30,170 nt of DNA from a virus. The notes under the pieces are model-generated. The model did no database searches. It had not been told where the DNA came from and saw nothing but the letters and a program-made list of their open reading frames with translations. Shown piece by piece: positions 14,648 through 21,870 of the stretch. Position numbers and translations under genes: made by a program. Position 1 is the stretch's first letter; every line of letters begins with the position of its first letter. The stretch spans positions 1 through 30,170 of the IMG/VR virus record IMGVR_UViG_3300032116_000948; one strand, given 5' to 3'.

Positions 14648-15080
14648 TTACGCAAGACAAATAAAGTCTAATCCTGTAATAATACTTGGTTCAGATGATG
14701 AATTAGGTAAGGATTTTGTTGTTAATGCTTGCAATAAAATAAGGGAAGGCTATCATTTTATAGGCTTAAGAAGGTTTAAAGTTAAAAGTAACAAAAAACT
14801 CTACACGATAGATTATAAGCCTGCAATGCCCATTGGTGGTGGAAGAATTTATAGTGCTAAATTATTAGATGACATTAATTGGAAATTATTTGCCCCAAAT
14901 AAAAACAGAAAGTTAGATGATGATGGCTGGAATTATACTTTAAAATCAAACAGAAAGATTCTGCTAGTTAGTGATATAGAAGGTAATGGTTTAGTCGTTA
15001 CTGCTAATAAAGGATCATGGCCTATGATGAATCCTTTTAATCCGTATCATCCAAATATTAGTGTAGTATGTGTGGAATAG
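14433..15080 (+). CDS. Glycosyltransferase, GT2/GT-A-like
   Basis: The first residues NPTIVIATHKRVELTTGLINNI fit the GT-A nucleotide-binding start, and GSDDELGKDFV with SDD at 87-89 is a DxD-like metal and sugar-nucleotide motif. GGGRIYSAKLLDDINW and NRKLDDDGWN follow at about 148-180. The same ordered elements occur in the 26318-27034 protein, so the two are paralogues. The 5' 215 bp overlap the VRR-NUC frame, and the 3' end overlaps AsnB by 13 bp. A sugar-transfer role in surface, virion or DNA modification is inferred. Confidence 0.83.
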   Translation: MNPTIVIATHKRVELTTGLINNIFQNQPLTNVVLVVSDHKEIVHFQKIENKLLHIVKAENKPLGLKWQKGVDYARQIKSNPVIILGSDDELGKDFVVNACNKIREGYHFIGLRRFKVKSNKKLYTIDYKPAMPIGGGRIYSAKLLDDINWKLFAPNKNRKLDDDGWNYTLKSNRKILLVSDIEGNGLVVTANKGSWPMMNPFNPYHPNISVVCVE

Positions 15081-16660
15081 CCGGATATGCTGGAAACGGA
15101 AAAGAATGGTTGCCAACAGCCGTTGAAAAATTAAAGCACCGTGGCCCTGATGATCAGGCAATGCTTTTTGTGGATAGTGTAGGATTTGCACATACCAGGC
15201 TTTCAATTATTGATCTTACCAAGAACGGTAGACAGCCTATTCAATCTTGGAATTATGTTCTTACCTATAATGGAGAAATATACAATTACAACGAGTTAAG
15301 AGGATATATCAATGCCTATGACGATTTAGGCAATATAACCGGCGGTAACGATGCTCATACATTCCTTGCATTTGCAGAGAAATATGGTCTTGATACTGCA
15401 TTAAATCGTAGTAATGGAATGTTTGCTTTTGGTTTATACGATAAGAACAAGAAAACAATCACTTGTGTTGTAGACCGTTTTGGTCAAAAGCCATTGTACT
15501 ATTACCAAACAGAAGATTCATTCTATTTTGCCTCCACTCCCGCAGCACTTTACAATTTAAAACAAAGGTGGAGTATTGATCATCAGGCTTTGGATCGTTA
15601 TTTCATGCTAGGTGCTTTGATGGGTGCTGATCATCTTTTGCAAGGCATAAAGAAGCTATGTGCCGGTGAAATGCTTACCTACAATGTGGAATCAAAAAAG
15701 TTAAAGGTTGAAAAATGGTATGACATAGATACGATAGCTGAAGTAAAAGATATAGAACCATTTGTTAATGATGCCATTGACGCAGTTAAGGTATCGGATG
15801 TTCCAATCAATATATTTCTTTCGGGAGGAATTGATTCTACATTAGTTGCAAGTAGATTTAAAAATACTCAAGCTGTTCATTTGCGTAGTCCTGAAGAAGG
15901 TTATGCCAATGCAGTTGCTAGTAAATACAATATCAATCTTCGTATTGTTGATCCACAAGAATATCACATTTGGCAAATCCTTACTGATTACTCAGAAAAA
16001 TCAGGTGAACCTACTATGGCTGGTGCAATACCTTGGATTACAGCTAAACACGCAAGGCAATATGGAAAGGTAGCTATTATTGCCAATGGAGCAGATGAGT
16101 TATTTTTTGGATACGATAGAATACAAGGGGATAATGATCAAGAATCTATCAAGCAAAATCATCACATGTTCCGTGGATCAATTTATCCAAAAGGATTAAT
16201 GAATGCTTACAGGCTTAAACATAATGGTAAGCCAAGCAGCAGAGTAACAGAATTATTGACCTTTGTTCAGTTTGACATTAACCGAACATTAGACTTTGCA
16301 TCCATGTGCCATGGATTAGAGGTAAGAAGCCCATTTCTAGACCATAGATTAGTTGAGGCAGCATTAAGTATACCTGAAAAGAAACATCGTTATAAGGGAA
16401 ATAAAACGCTTTTAAAGGCCATACTACATAAGCTAGGATTTGAGATGTCATTTACTGAAAGGCCCAAACAAGGCTTTAGTATGCATTACAAACCTTTAGG
16501 CTTTGAAGAAAGCAAAAAGGTATGTTATGATTGGGCACAATACAAAGGATATTTAGATGTTAAAGATAAAGTATTGAGTGGTAGAGATTTGTCATACATT
16601 CAATCTGCTTGTGTAGGATTAAATGTTTGGTATGATGTGCATAAAAATATGCTCAGATGA
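15068..16660 (+). CDS. asnB: Asparagine synthase-like glutamine amidotransferase (AsnB family)
   Basis: This 530-residue two-domain enzyme has Cys2 as the N-terminal nucleophile of the glutaminase domain (MCGIAGY), RGPDD at 25-29, HTRLSIIDL at 42-50 and NGEIYNYNEL at 68-77. The synthetase domain has the ATP pyrophosphatase loop SGGIDST at 252-258, then GADELFFGY and VRSPFLDHR. It uses glutamine nitrogen and ATP to amidate a carboxyl group. Cellular AsnB makes asparagine, but relatives in surface-polysaccharide clusters amidate sugars, which fits the adjoining glycosyltransferase and deacetylase. It overlaps the HNH gene by 4 bp. Confidence 0.92.
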   Translation: MCGIAGYAGNGKEWLPTAVEKLKHRGPDDQAMLFVDSVGFAHTRLSIIDLTKNGRQPIQSWNYVLTYNGEIYNYNELRGYINAYDDLGNITGGNDAHTFLAFAEKYGLDTALNRSNGMFAFGLYDKNKKTITCVVDRFGQKPLYYYQTEDSFYFASTPAALYNLKQRWSIDHQALDRYFMLGALMGADHLLQGIKKLCAGEMLTYNVESKKLKVEKWYDIDTIAEVKDIEPFVNDAIDAVKVSDVPINIFLSGGIDSTLVASRFKNTQAVHLRSPEEGYANAVASKYNINLRIVDPQEYHIWQILTDYSEKSGEPTMAGAIPWITAKHARQYGKVAIIANGADELFFGYDRIQGDNDQESIKQNHHMFRGSIYPKGLMNAYRLKHNGKPSSRVTELLTFVQFDINRTLDFASMCHGLEVRSPFLDHRLVEAALSIPEKKHRYKGNKTLLKAILHKLGFEMSFTERPKQGFSMHYKPLGFEESKKVCYDWAQYKGYLDVKDKVLSGRDLSYIQSACVGLNVWYDVHKNMLR

Positions 16661-16998
16661 AAGTAAGTAAGATTAAAAGACCTTGGGTTCAGGAATACAA
16701 ACAGCGTAAGTATGAACCCTTTTACCATTCCCAGCAATGGAGAAGTATAAGAAAGTCATTTATGCTAGGTTATACTACATTAGAAGATGGTAAACTAGTT
16801 CCTAATAACATTTGCATTATGTGTTATAAGGAAGGAAAAACGGTAGCAGCCAATACCATTGACCATAAGCATCGAATTAAGGATGGGGGTGATGCATTAG
16901 ACCCTAATAACCTACAAGCTTTGTGCCGATACCATCACGATCGCAAATCTTCAAGTGAAGGGCATGAAATGAAAGATAAAATGAAAAAATCAAACTGA
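16657..16998 (+). CDS. HNH endonuclease
   Basis: The 113-residue protein has CxxC at 53-56 (CIMC) and the ββα-metal core TIDHKHRIKDGGD (Asp69-His70), DPNNLQALC (Asn84/85, Cys90) and RYHHDRK (His93/94). In many HK97-type phages an HNH protein lies just upstream of the terminase genes and assists DNA cleavage at packaging. Here the 17787-19382 island separates it from the terminase. It shares a 4-bp ATGA overlap with AsnB. Confidence 0.9.
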   Translation: MKVSKIKRPWVQEYKQRKYEPFYHSQQWRSIRKSFMLGYTTLEDGKLVPNNICIMCYKEGKTVAANTIDHKHRIKDGGDALDPNNLQALCRYHHDRKSSSEGHEMKDKMKKSN

Positions 16999-17007
16999 TT
17001 TCCAAAA

Positions 17008-17211
17008 ATGCTGGAAAAGAGAAAGGGCACTTTTGAAAAAGTCAAAATTGAAAATGATGACAAATCTTCGGTAGAATTGTCTGAAAAATTCTCGGTATAC
17101 ATTGACCCAAATGATGGGTATTATGTCCTGTTTGAATACCCTGATACTCCGGCAAATTCAGCAGAAAATGCGGAGAAAAATGCGGACAATATTACTCAGA
17201 AAAAAGCCTAG
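17008..17211 (+). CDS. Small acidic protein, 67 aa, unknown function
   Basis: The product begins with a Lys-rich stretch, then a beta-like region (KFSVYIDPNDGYYVLFEYPD), and ends with a repetitive Asn/Ala/Glu tail (NSAENAEKNADN). The start is 9 bp after HNH. It is the last rightward gene before the 575-bp noncoding region. No family is recognised. It may be a small head or packaging accessory. Confidence 0.62.
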   Translation: MLEKRKGTFEKVKIENDDKSSVELSEKFSVYIDPNDGYYVLFEYPDTPANSAENAEKNADNITQKKA

Positions 17212-17550
17212 AAAAAAAGTCTACAAAATCCTTTAGAAATTAATGGGAATATTTTAGGGCATTTTTATCACAAATATTTTAGAAAAACGCTCAGCGATTT
17301 TCCAGTAAATTGTCAATAAATAAATTTATGATAATATTGACTAGGAATTTTTTTATAGAAAATTAGAAAATTATATGCTTTCGGTCAGGTCGTTTTTCTT
17401 TTTTTGTCTCCAATCTTTTTTTTTTTGATGTGTTACTTTTTGCAAAAATGGGTGTTTTGACATAAATGTTTGAACATCGATGTTGTAACACCTAAAAAGT
17501 GCGAAATTTCGCTAAAAATGAGGTTTTTAGATGTTGTAACGTATAACCAC

Positions 17551-17600
17551 CTAACGTTCGTAAGCCACCTAACGTTTGTTAGCAAACTAACGCTTGTTAG
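17551..17600 (-). repeat. Cluster 1 of CTAACRANCGTTAG-type repeats
   Basis: Three sites occur: 17551-17564 (CTAACGTTCGTAAG, one mismatch), 17569-17582 (CTAACGTTTGTTAG) and 17587-17600 (CTAACGCTTGTTAG). Read on the minus strand they are CTTACGAACGTTAG, CTAACAAACGTTAG and CTAACAAGCGTTAG. They face opposite to cluster 2 at 19541-19638. Centre-to-centre spacing is 18 bp. Sites of this kind are typical protein-binding operators. Confidence 0.8.
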
Positions 17601-17760
17601 GTAACGCTTATTTTGTGGTAGTCAGAAAAATTTTACTGACCAGCATAAGCGGAAACGTTACAGGCTAAAAAGTCTATTTTTTGGCCTTGCCTGTATTCAT
17701 TTGGCCAATATGGTTGCAGTCGTTTACATGGTTTAAATTGATTAGGATTAAACAGGGAAC

Positions 17761-17781
17761 AAAAAAAGGCCCGAAGGCCTT
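17761..17781 (-). terminator. Rho-independent terminator of the antisense island
   Basis: On the minus strand the sequence reads AAGGCC-TTCG-GGCCTT followed directly by a T-run. The stem arms are at 17776-17781 and 17766-17771 and the run at 17761-17767. It starts 5 bp after the stop codon of the last leftward gene, at the expected place for terminating the 17787-19382 operon. The 6-bp GC-rich stem with a TTCG tetraloop is strong. Confidence 0.85.
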
Positions 17782-17786
17782 AATAA

Positions 17787-17972
17787 CTACTGAACAAAAA
17801 CAAGGTCTAAAGCTTTCCGAAATTCGTTTACATCAATAAGGACAGAGGAATAAAGGCGATTTAGTTTTTTTATCTGTTCAATCTTGGCCCGCTGTTTTTG
17901 ATCTTGTGGCAGTTGTCCGATTGCCCTGATTTTTAGGCAAAGGATCGCAAAAAATTTGTCGTTGTCGTTCAT
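17787..17972 (-). CDS. Island gene 5: small helical protein, 61 aa
   Basis: I start at ATG 17972 (MNDNDKFFAILCLKI), preceded by AAATCCAAAACA, a variant of the leader before the other island genes. The frame from 18011 would add MVQLCHVLTKSKT without that leader. The product is helical and basic (QDQKQRAKIEQIKKLNRLYSSVLIDVNEFRKALDLV) with no membrane segment. It is followed after 5 bp by a terminator. Function unknown. Confidence 0.68.
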   Translation of the reverse strand: MNDNDKFFAILCLKIRAIGQLPQDQKQRAKIEQIKKLNRLYSSVLIDVNEFRKALDLVFVQ

Positions 17973-18043
17973 TGTTTTGGATTTGGTTAATACGTGGCAC
18001 AATTGCACCACGTTTCGGACATTTAGTCCTCATCAGTCAACCT

Positions 18044-18235
18044 TTATTTATCCTTCCACTTTTCTATTATTACATCATTTGTAGAATTATCAAAGTAATA
18101 AACAAAGCCCGCAAAACTCACATAAAGACAACCGGAAGCAATGCCAATGGTTTGACGTTGTTTTGTTTTGATCTTAAATACTTTTTCAGGCATATTCAAA
18201 ATAATGCCTGAATGATTTTTTTTATTCTTTTTCAT
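18044..18235 (-). CDS. Island gene 4: small basic protein, 63 aa
   Basis: I start at ATG 18235, with AAAATAAAACC just upstream. The alternative at 18259 overlaps the previous gene by 14 bp and adds MRTTKNKT. The product starts Lys-rich (MKKNKKNHSG), then has strands (VFKIKTKQRQTIGIASGCLYVSFAGFVYYF) and an acidic/basic tail. It may be a small beta-sheet protein. No family recognised. Confidence 0.62.
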   Translation of the reverse strand: MKKNKKNHSGIILNMPEKVFKIKTKQRQTIGIASGCLYVSFAGFVYYFDNSTNDVIIEKWKDK

Positions 18236-18245
18236 GGTTTTATTT

Positions 18246-18686
18246 TTAGTTGTTCTCATTAAGTTTTAAATAACCTTTTGCAATCATTGCGGAAATGTAT
18301 TCAAATTCATGGCTGTAATCTTCCCAAATCCAAAACAATTCACAGCAAAAAAATAGCTGATAATTTTTAAAGGGATAGTCCACAAATGCGCACCATAAAT
18401 TCAAATTCCAATTTTCTTTTTTGAATTTTTCCCTGTGTTCAGGTGTGAAATTGTTTATTTCAAATTGTAGTAAATTTTTCAAAGCATTTTTAAACCTTAT
18501 TATCCTGTTGGATTCTGATTTAAAATCATCGTCTGATTTTGTGCCGGTTTTGATCTTAAATGATTTATGAACCTTTTTAACTGATCTATCTAACTCGTTG
18601 ATCAAATCGTTGTAAATTTTTCGATCTCTTTTTGAAAGAGTGCGGAAAGCATTTTTAAAGCCTTCCAATCCTGTTAATTGTTTCAT
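18246..18686 (-). CDS. Island gene 3: hypothetical protein, 146 aa
   Basis: The N-terminal ~60 residues are basic and helical (FKNAFRTLSKRDRKIYNDLINELDRSVKKVHKSFK). The C-terminal half is rich in Trp, Phe and Tyr (NWNLNLWCAFVDYPFKNYQLFFCCELFWIWEDY). There is no clean membrane helix. The start ATG follows AAACCCAAAACC. It is the largest protein of the island and the best candidate for its effector, but I do not recognise a family. Confidence 0.72.
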   Translation of the reverse strand: MKQLTGLEGFKNAFRTLSKRDRKIYNDLINELDRSVKKVHKSFKIKTGTKSDDDFKSESNRIIRFKNALKNLLQFEINNFTPEHREKFKKENWNLNLWCAFVDYPFKNYQLFFCCELFWIWEDYSHEFEYISAMIAKGYLKLNENN

Positions 18687-18704
18687 GGTTTTGGGTTTAA
18701 TAGT

Positions 18705-18947
18705 TTAAAATACTTTTTTAGTTAATCTTTTGAGGTTGTAGCCTTGTGAGGTTAAAAAATTGTAAACGGGCAAAATATCGCCAACCTTTGCAACTTCGCT
18801 CATTGTTAAATAGTCAACGGAACAAACGGAATGCCCGCCAATGAATGCGAAGCAGTCAAACCAGTTGCCCTTTTTTGAATCGGGAAAAACTGCAAGCACG
18901 TCCCTAGTTGATCCCTCGTAAATAAAAATTACTCTTGTCTGTTTCAT
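18705..18947 (-). CDS. Island gene 2: hypothetical protein, 80 aa
   Basis: The short alpha/beta protein starts MKQTRVIFIYEGSTRDVLAVFPD and contains FDCFAFIGGHSVCSVDYLTMSE. The arrangement strand-turn-strand, then a GGHSVCS loop, then a helix with LPVYNFLTSQGYNL suggests a compact globular domain. I recognise similar small proteins in Bacteroidota mobile elements only in general terms, with no known function. The start follows AAACCCAAAACA. The gap to the next island gene is 18 bp. Confidence 0.72.
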   Translation of the reverse strand: MKQTRVIFIYEGSTRDVLAVFPDSKKGNWFDCFAFIGGHSVCSVDYLTMSEVAKVGDILPVYNFLTSQGYNLKRLTKKVF

Positions 18948-18971
18948 TGTTTTGGGTTTAATTCTTGTTAA

Positions 18972-19382
18972 TTAAATAATCCAGTTTTCACCGTTTCCGC
19001 TTTCTACTTCTTCAGTCCATTGCTGGATAGCATCTAAAGCGTTGAAAATGTGCCTACGTTCCGGATCGCTTGCCATTTCTATAAATACGCTCAAACGTTC
19101 TTCATATTCTTGGCCATTTTCCATATTAGTATAACTTACAAAAACGTGGTCTAGTGTTAAACCGCAATTAATCGGCATATATAAGGTAAACGAATAATCC
19201 TCGCACAACAAATATGTATATCCGCTGGTATTGTTTACGGCTATGCATCCATAGGAATCAGCGTATTCAATTCCTATTTCTTCAGCCACTTGCATCAAAT
19301 ACAGTGCTTTTTGCCGTTCCCATTGGCACATAGTGCCTAGTGCTGAAAAATCAAATGATGAATTGTTTGGTAAATTTTTCAT
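18972..19382 (-). CDS. Island gene 1: hypothetical protein, 136 aa
   Basis: The protein is acidic, without membrane segments, and contains ALGTMCQWERQKALYLMQVAEEIGIEYADSYGCIAVNN, then a strand-rich middle, and the C-terminus HIFNALDAIQQWTEEVES. It is the promoter-proximal gene of the leftward island, which has a TATATTTG-type -7 box at 19429-19436. The start is preceded by A-rich sequence (GAACAAAAAACACT). Function unknown. Confidence 0.72.
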   Translation of the reverse strand: MKNLPNNSSFDFSALGTMCQWERQKALYLMQVAEEIGIEYADSYGCIAVNNTSGYTYLLCEDYSFTLYMPINCGLTLDHVFVSYTNMENGQEYEERLSVFIEMASDPERRHIFNALDAIQQWTEEVESGNGENWII

Positions 19383-19428
19383 AGTGTTTTTTGTTCAGTT
19401 GTTACGCTGTCCCCCGGTTTAGTTGTCT

Positions 19429-19459
19429 CAAATATAGTATGTTTTATCTACGCAAAACA
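19429..19459 (-). promoter_or_regulatory. Candidate promoter for the leftward island
   Basis: The minus strand has TATATTTG at 19436-19429, a TAnnTTTG-type -7 box, upstream of the island's first gene. The nearest TTTG lies at 19456-19453, only 16 bp away instead of 19, so the match to the -33 element is imperfect. It is a partial promoter call. Confidence 0.4.
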
Positions 19460-19540
19460 ATATCAGGCAAAATATTTTAACAATTACAGCCCATATCTAG
19501 GCAATTGATCAGGCCAACTAAAGGCCTTTGCATAATCAAG

Positions 19541-19638
19541 ACTAACGAACGTTAGTTAATATAAACTAACAACGGATCGCATTAACTAACAAACGTTAAT
19601 TAGTATAAACTAACAATCGTTAGGCTAACGAACGTTAG
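19541..19638 (+). repeat. Cluster 2 of CTAACRANCGTTAG-type repeats
   Basis: The sites are 19541-19556 (ACTAACGAACGTTAGT, 7-bp arms around AA), 19586-19599 (CTAACAAACGTTAA), 19610-19623 (CTAACAATCGTTAG) and 19625-19638 (CTAACGAACGTTAG). A half-site CTAACAACG starts at 19566. The motif matches cluster 1 in reverse orientation. The direct repeats TATAAACTAACAA at 19560 and 19604 add a 44-bp periodicity. Tight phasing near a promoter fits multi-operator binding. Confidence 0.82.
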
Positions 19639-19730
19639 GTAGGGTTACTAAAAAATTTAGCATAAAGACGCAAGACCAGCCGCCCGACCACTTTTTCTTC
19701 TCAATTCAGCCTATGAGGGGGGTTCAAAAG

Positions 19731-19760
19731 TTGGAAATTTGCTCAAATTCGATACTTTTG
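19731..19760 (+). promoter_or_regulatory. Bacteroidota-type promoter for packaging/virion genes
   Basis: TTG (19731-19733) plus 19 bp plus TACTTTTG (19753-19760) matches the same consensus as the promoter at 11641-11671 and shares its -7 octamer. The predicted start lies near 19767, about 30 bp ahead of the small-terminase ATG at 19799. It sits 93 bp after the last CTAAC repeat and so could be controlled by it. Confidence 0.75.
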
Positions 19761-19798
19761 CAGAGATTAAATCAATCTAAAAACTTTAGCAAGCGTTT

Positions 19799-20164
19799 AT
19801 GTCGCAAAAAATAGATTTTCCAAATTGGCTTTCAGAAAATGGAAGACAATATTTTGAGTTAATTAAGGCTCATGCTTCCCAAATTGGAACATTGGAAATT
19901 GATGAAATTGAGATAGCAATGCTGGCAAATGAGTATGATCTATACTTTAGCAATTTGGAATTTTGCCAACGTGAAGGGTACTCATTTCAGACTGGATCGA
20001 ACAATGGGTATAGTCAGATTAGACCTGAGTTTACGGTAATGAAAAATGCGTATCAAAATATATTAAAACATTCAGCTAAATTTGGAATGAATCCGGCTGA
20101 CAGGGCTAAGATGTTTGGTACTAAATTAGGTGTAGCCAAAAAGCCGAAAACATTTGATATTTAA
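19799..20164 (+). CDS. terS: Terminase small subunit, P27-like
   Basis: This 121-residue helical protein precedes the large terminase by a 1-bp overlap. The C-terminal element GMNPADRAKMFG corresponds to the conserved P27-family motif (SPxxRxRL-type), and residues 20-85 are amphipathic helices (YFELIKAHASQIGTLEIDEIEIAMLANEYDLYF). Small terminases bind phage DNA at the packaging site and hand it to the large subunit. Recognition relies on context plus the motif. Confidence 0.85.
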   Translation: MSQKIDFPNWLSENGRQYFELIKAHASQIGTLEIDEIEIAMLANEYDLYFSNLEFCQREGYSFQTGSNNGYSQIRPEFTVMKNAYQNILKHSAKFGMNPADRAKMFGTKLGVAKKPKTFDI

Positions 20165-21870
20165 TGAGCAGGGCAGAAGCCTATGCCCGATGGGTTCTTG
20201 ATCCAAATAATCAAAATGCAACGGGCCATTTAATCAAGTTAGCAGCTAAAAGATTCCTTGCCGATTTAGATCGTAAGGACATTTATTTTGATGAAGTAGA
20301 GGCTAATAAGATTGTGAATTTTGCGGAGAAATACTGCTGTTTGTGGGAAGACAAATGGAGGGGATTGCCTGTGTCTATTGAGCCTTGGATGGCATTTATT
20401 TTTCAGCAAATATTTGGTTGGTATTACACAGAAACCAAATTAAGAAGGGTAAGAAAAGTATATGTCCAGGTAGCCAAAAAAAACGGTAAAACAACAATTG
20501 CCGGAGTTCTAAATAACTATCATCTATTTGCAGATGCAAGGATTGCCACACCTAAAATATTTGTAGGAGCCAATAATGAAGATCAGGCTAAAATTTGCGT
20601 GAATATATCAGGCAAGTTAATTGAGCAAAGTCCAGCATTATATGAGTTTATTGAGGATGGAGAGGTGAACCTCTTCAAATACAAGGAGAATATTGTGAAT
20701 ATCGTTCATAAAAGTAGGGACGGTTTCATTAAACCTTTATCAAAAGAGGCCACCTCTTCAACCTCTGCTGCTGCCGGAGGTAAACACGGTTTTAACCCAA
20801 GCTTGGGAGTTATTGATGAGTATGCAATGGCTGATACAGATGGCCTTTTAAATGCCCTGGAATCAGGTCAGGCTGCACGACAAGAGCCATTAATCTTCTG
20901 TATTACTACTGCTGGATTCAAGAAAAATGGCCCTTGTTTTCAGCAATTAAGACGATCAGGAATAGAGATATTAGAGGGTGTTTCTACCGATGATAATTAC
21001 TTACCATTCATATTTGAAATGGATAAAGGTGATGATATATCTGATGAAACTAAATGGCCCAAATGCAATCCAAATATAGGTGTAAGTGTATTTCCTGAAT
21101 TTTTGCGATCAAGGTTAAACGCTGCCAAAAATGAGGGTGGTAGTAAGATGGTGGATGTTAGAACTTTAAATTTTAATGAGTGGTGTGAAACCCCTGAAGT
21201 ATGGATTGCAAATGAAGTTTGGAAAGAAAATTACCACGGATTCAATGTAAAAGACCTACAAGGTATGGAATGTTATGGTGGATTAGATATAGTTTCAGGC
21301 CTATCTATGAATGCATTTGTGTTGTTTTTCCCTCATTTTAAGGGTGAAATACACGCAGTTCTACCGCTATTTTGGATGCCAAATGATGCAATCCGTAGCA
21401 GTAATATCCGTGTAGACTTTGAATCATGGGCTAATGATGGCTTGATTGCGATTTGTGAAGGAAACGTAGTTGAAAATGACTTTGCCTATAACCAAATAAT
21501 GAAAATGCTAGAGTTGTATAATGTGCATTCAATAGCCTTTAATTTGACTTTATTGAATCACGATATTGTACAATCACTTATCAAGGCCGGAATTAAATGT
21601 AACCCTATAAGCCAGGGATATAGGTCTCAAAGCACCCCTACACGGGCTTGGGAGGAAATGTTGATGTCAAGACAGATTGAACATTTCAATAATCCTGTAT
21701 TGGCTTGGCAAAATATGAATACTCAGTTAGGAAGAAACAAAGAAGGTGATATTAGGGTGCAGAAATTAGGCGGTATTAATGCTGGTATTACGGCAAGTAT
21801 CCAGGCATTGGCTCAATTTAAATCTGTATCAGCCAATGAATCAGATGATCAGACTTTAGATACTTGGTAA
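20164..21870 (+). CDS. terL: Terminase large subunit
   Basis: This 568-residue ATPase-nuclease drives DNA into the prohead. The Walker A-like motif is VAKKNGKT at 103-110, following the adenine-binding region EPWMAFIFQQIFGW. Walker B is LGVIDEY at 214-220. KEATSSTSAAAGGKHGF at about 194-210 and FCITTAGF further on are typical of the Terminase_1 group. The nuclease domain starts near GGLDIVSGLSMNAF (about 372), with an acidic residue in the GLD motif. Length is standard. It follows the small subunit directly. Confidence 0.93.
   Translation: MSRAEAYARWVLDPNNQNATGHLIKLAAKRFLADLDRKDIYFDEVEANKIVNFAEKYCCLWEDKWRGLPVSIEPWMAFIFQQIFGWYYTETKLRRVRKVYVQVAKKNGKTTIAGVLNNYHLFADARIATPKIFVGANNEDQAKICVNISGKLIEQSPALYEFIEDGEVNLFKYKENIVNIVHKSRDGFIKPLSKEATSSTSAAAGGKHGFNPSLGVIDEYAMADTDGLLNALESGQAARQEPLIFCITTAGFKKNGPCFQQLRRSGIEILEGVSTDDNYLPFIFEMDKGDDISDETKWPKCNPNIGVSVFPEFLRSRLNAAKNEGGSKMVDVRTLNFNEWCETPEVWIANEVWKENYHGFNVKDLQGMECYGGLDIVSGLSMNAFVLFFPHFKGEIHAVLPLFWMPNDAIRSSNIRVDFESWANDGLIAICEGNVVENDFAYNQIMKMLELYNVHSIAFNLTLLNHDIVQSLIKAGIKCNPISQGYRSQSTPTRAWEEMLMSRQIEHFNNPVLAWQNMNTQLGRNKEGDIRVQKLGGINAGITASIQALAQFKSVSANESDDQTLDTW

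Larger units (their letters stand above)
17212..17786. other. Noncoding region with palindrome, CTAAC repeats and T-run
   Basis: No credible gene is present. The region holds an 11-T run at 17416-17426, a 24-bp imperfect palindrome at 17467-17490 with a perfect 12-bp core AACATCGATGTT (17473-17484), and GATGTTGTAAC twice (17479-17489 and 17530-17540, 51 bp apart). It also holds three CTAAC-type sites (17551-17600), an ACAGGC...GCCTGT inverted repeat (17660-17665 with 17689-17694) and the leftward terminator 17761-17781. It may be a control or replication region. Confidence 0.7.
19383..19798. other. Noncoding control region with repeats and divergent promoters
   Basis: No gene is seen in this 416-bp region. 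It contains a minus-strand TATATTTG box (19429-19436), the second CTAAC-type repeat cluster (19541-19638), a 44-bp direct repeat (TATAAACTAACAA at 19560-19572 and 19604-19616) and the rightward promoter at 19731-19760 for the packaging genes. It is therefore the regulatory hub between the island and the virion genes. Confidence 0.75.

Noticed and set aside
15846-16073. 75-aa rightward frame within AsnB
   Set aside because: It is embedded in the AsnB synthetase domain and has no independent start context.
17416-17426. T-run as a terminator for the rightward operon ending at 17211
   Set aside because: No stable GC stem lies directly before the run, and it is about 205 bp past the last rightward stop.
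17551-19638. Phage attachment site pair (attL/attR) around an integrated element
   Set aside because: The shared motif is a multi-copy operator-like palindrome, in opposite orientation at the two ends, and no integrase or recombinase is in or beside the island.
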